A stretch of DNA of 40,021 bases from CAZNUP01 sp964609775 (GTDB taxonomy: Bacteria > Patescibacteriota > Microgenomatia > JAMCZE01): assembly GCA_964609775.1 (NCBI GenBank), contig CAZSSJ010000008.1, positions 1 to 40,021 of the forward strand. Direction: 5' to 3'. The notes under the pieces were generated by a model, which made no database searches, had not been told where the DNA came from, and saw only the letters and a program-made list of their open reading frames with translations. The translations under genes and the position numbers were made by a program. This document shows, one piece after another, positions 39,857 to 40,021 of the stretch; position 1 is the stretch's first letter, and each line of letters begins with the position of its first letter.

Positions 39857-40021
39857 GTTCTCTTTCTAGTCTTACCTATAAGATAAAGAATTATCTCCAA
39901 GTCCTGTATGTTGCAACTCGCGGTCGCGTAAAGCAACCTACAGCTAAAGTTCAGCGATTTGCTTCAATTTTTGAACTTGCGAGTACCTTGGGCGTGAGCC
40001 CAAGGGTGAAGCAAGCTCGAA
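39857..40021 (+). repeat. hairpin-rich end with start of structured element copy 3
   Basis: No gene. Hairpins: GATAA-AGAA-TTATC, GTTGC/GCAAC, AAGTTCA/TGAACTT. From about 39975, GCGAGTACC, hairpin CCTTGGGC-GTGA-GCCCAAGG, GGTGAAGCAAGC repeats the GARTACC-hairpin-GGRTGAA-GC pattern of copies 1 and 2 with a third stem sequence. The window ends before the remaining hairpins. Confidence 0.5.

Noticed and set aside
1..40021. Recoded UGA (Gracilibacteria/SR1-type code)
   Set aside because: RF2 with SPF is present and several genes end in TGA at sensible positions (ftsX, the 9147 gene, DUF4258-like).

Overview
The window looks like a scaffold from an uncultured ultra-small bacterium of the Candidate Phyla Radiation (Patescibacteria), most likely Microgenomates-like. 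This is inferred from gene content: short versions of universal proteins (TsaB of about 100 residues, AspRS without its GAD insertion), several small one-membrane-segment hypothetical proteins of types I associate with this group, an FtsE-FtsX-coiled-coil hydrolase cluster, and large secreted Asn/Thr/Gly repeat proteins. Release factor 2 is present and TGA is used as a stop, so the recoded-UGA lineages (Gracilibacteria, SR1) are unlikely. Two runs of ten N (23820-23829, 31493-31502) are scaffold gaps inside the CCA-adding enzyme and tsaE.

Layout. 1-5.9 kb: orotate phosphoribosyltransferase-like gene, a structured repeat abutting an alkA remnant, two alpha/beta hydrolases, an intact and a decayed PPOX flavin protein, an M32 carboxypeptidase. 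5.8-9.6 kb: two divergent PAP2 membrane phosphatases, a membrane-anchored DsbA-like thiol oxidoreductase, prfB. 9.1-14.3 kb: ftsE, ftsX, a secreted coiled-coil/C39-like hydrolase, a small DUF4258/DUF2283-like pair, a surface protein. 14.28-14.66 kb (minus): RNase P RNA. 14.7-18.2 kb: yifB/comM and three exported or anchored small proteins including a SurA-N protein. 18.2-23.5 kb: DUF5679, DUF3048, a winged-helix/nucleotidyltransferase-like regulator with an AbrB-like partner, secD, secF. 23.4-29.7 kb: cca (minus), recJ, a membrane protein, a T-box-type leader and aspS, then a D,D-carboxypeptidase. 29.7-33.3 kb: dinB with its DUF6504 partner (minus), tsaE, tsaB, aldo/keto reductase. 33.3-40 kb: a cell-surface region of anchored proteins ending in three consecutive secreted proteins that share an NTGGD-x-x-I-x-TG-x-A repeat.

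Regulation visible in sequence. About a dozen genes have a -10 element, often extended (TGn), only 6 to 10 bases before the start codon, which points to leaderless transcription; others have strong Shine-Dalgarno sites. Three places look like transcription attenuators: the T-box leader of aspS, the 260-base leader of the first repeat-protein gene, and a promoter directly followed by a terminator at 34300-34367.

The least ordinary features are: the three-gene secreted repeat-protein locus; a dispersed structured element present in two full copies and one cut-off copy, whose stems differ in sequence but keep pairing; and a set of heptamer and nonamer tandem arrays inserted in frame in conserved genes (recJ, tsaE, tsaB, dinB, cca, M32 peptidase), one of which forms the hydrophobic core of a signal peptide.
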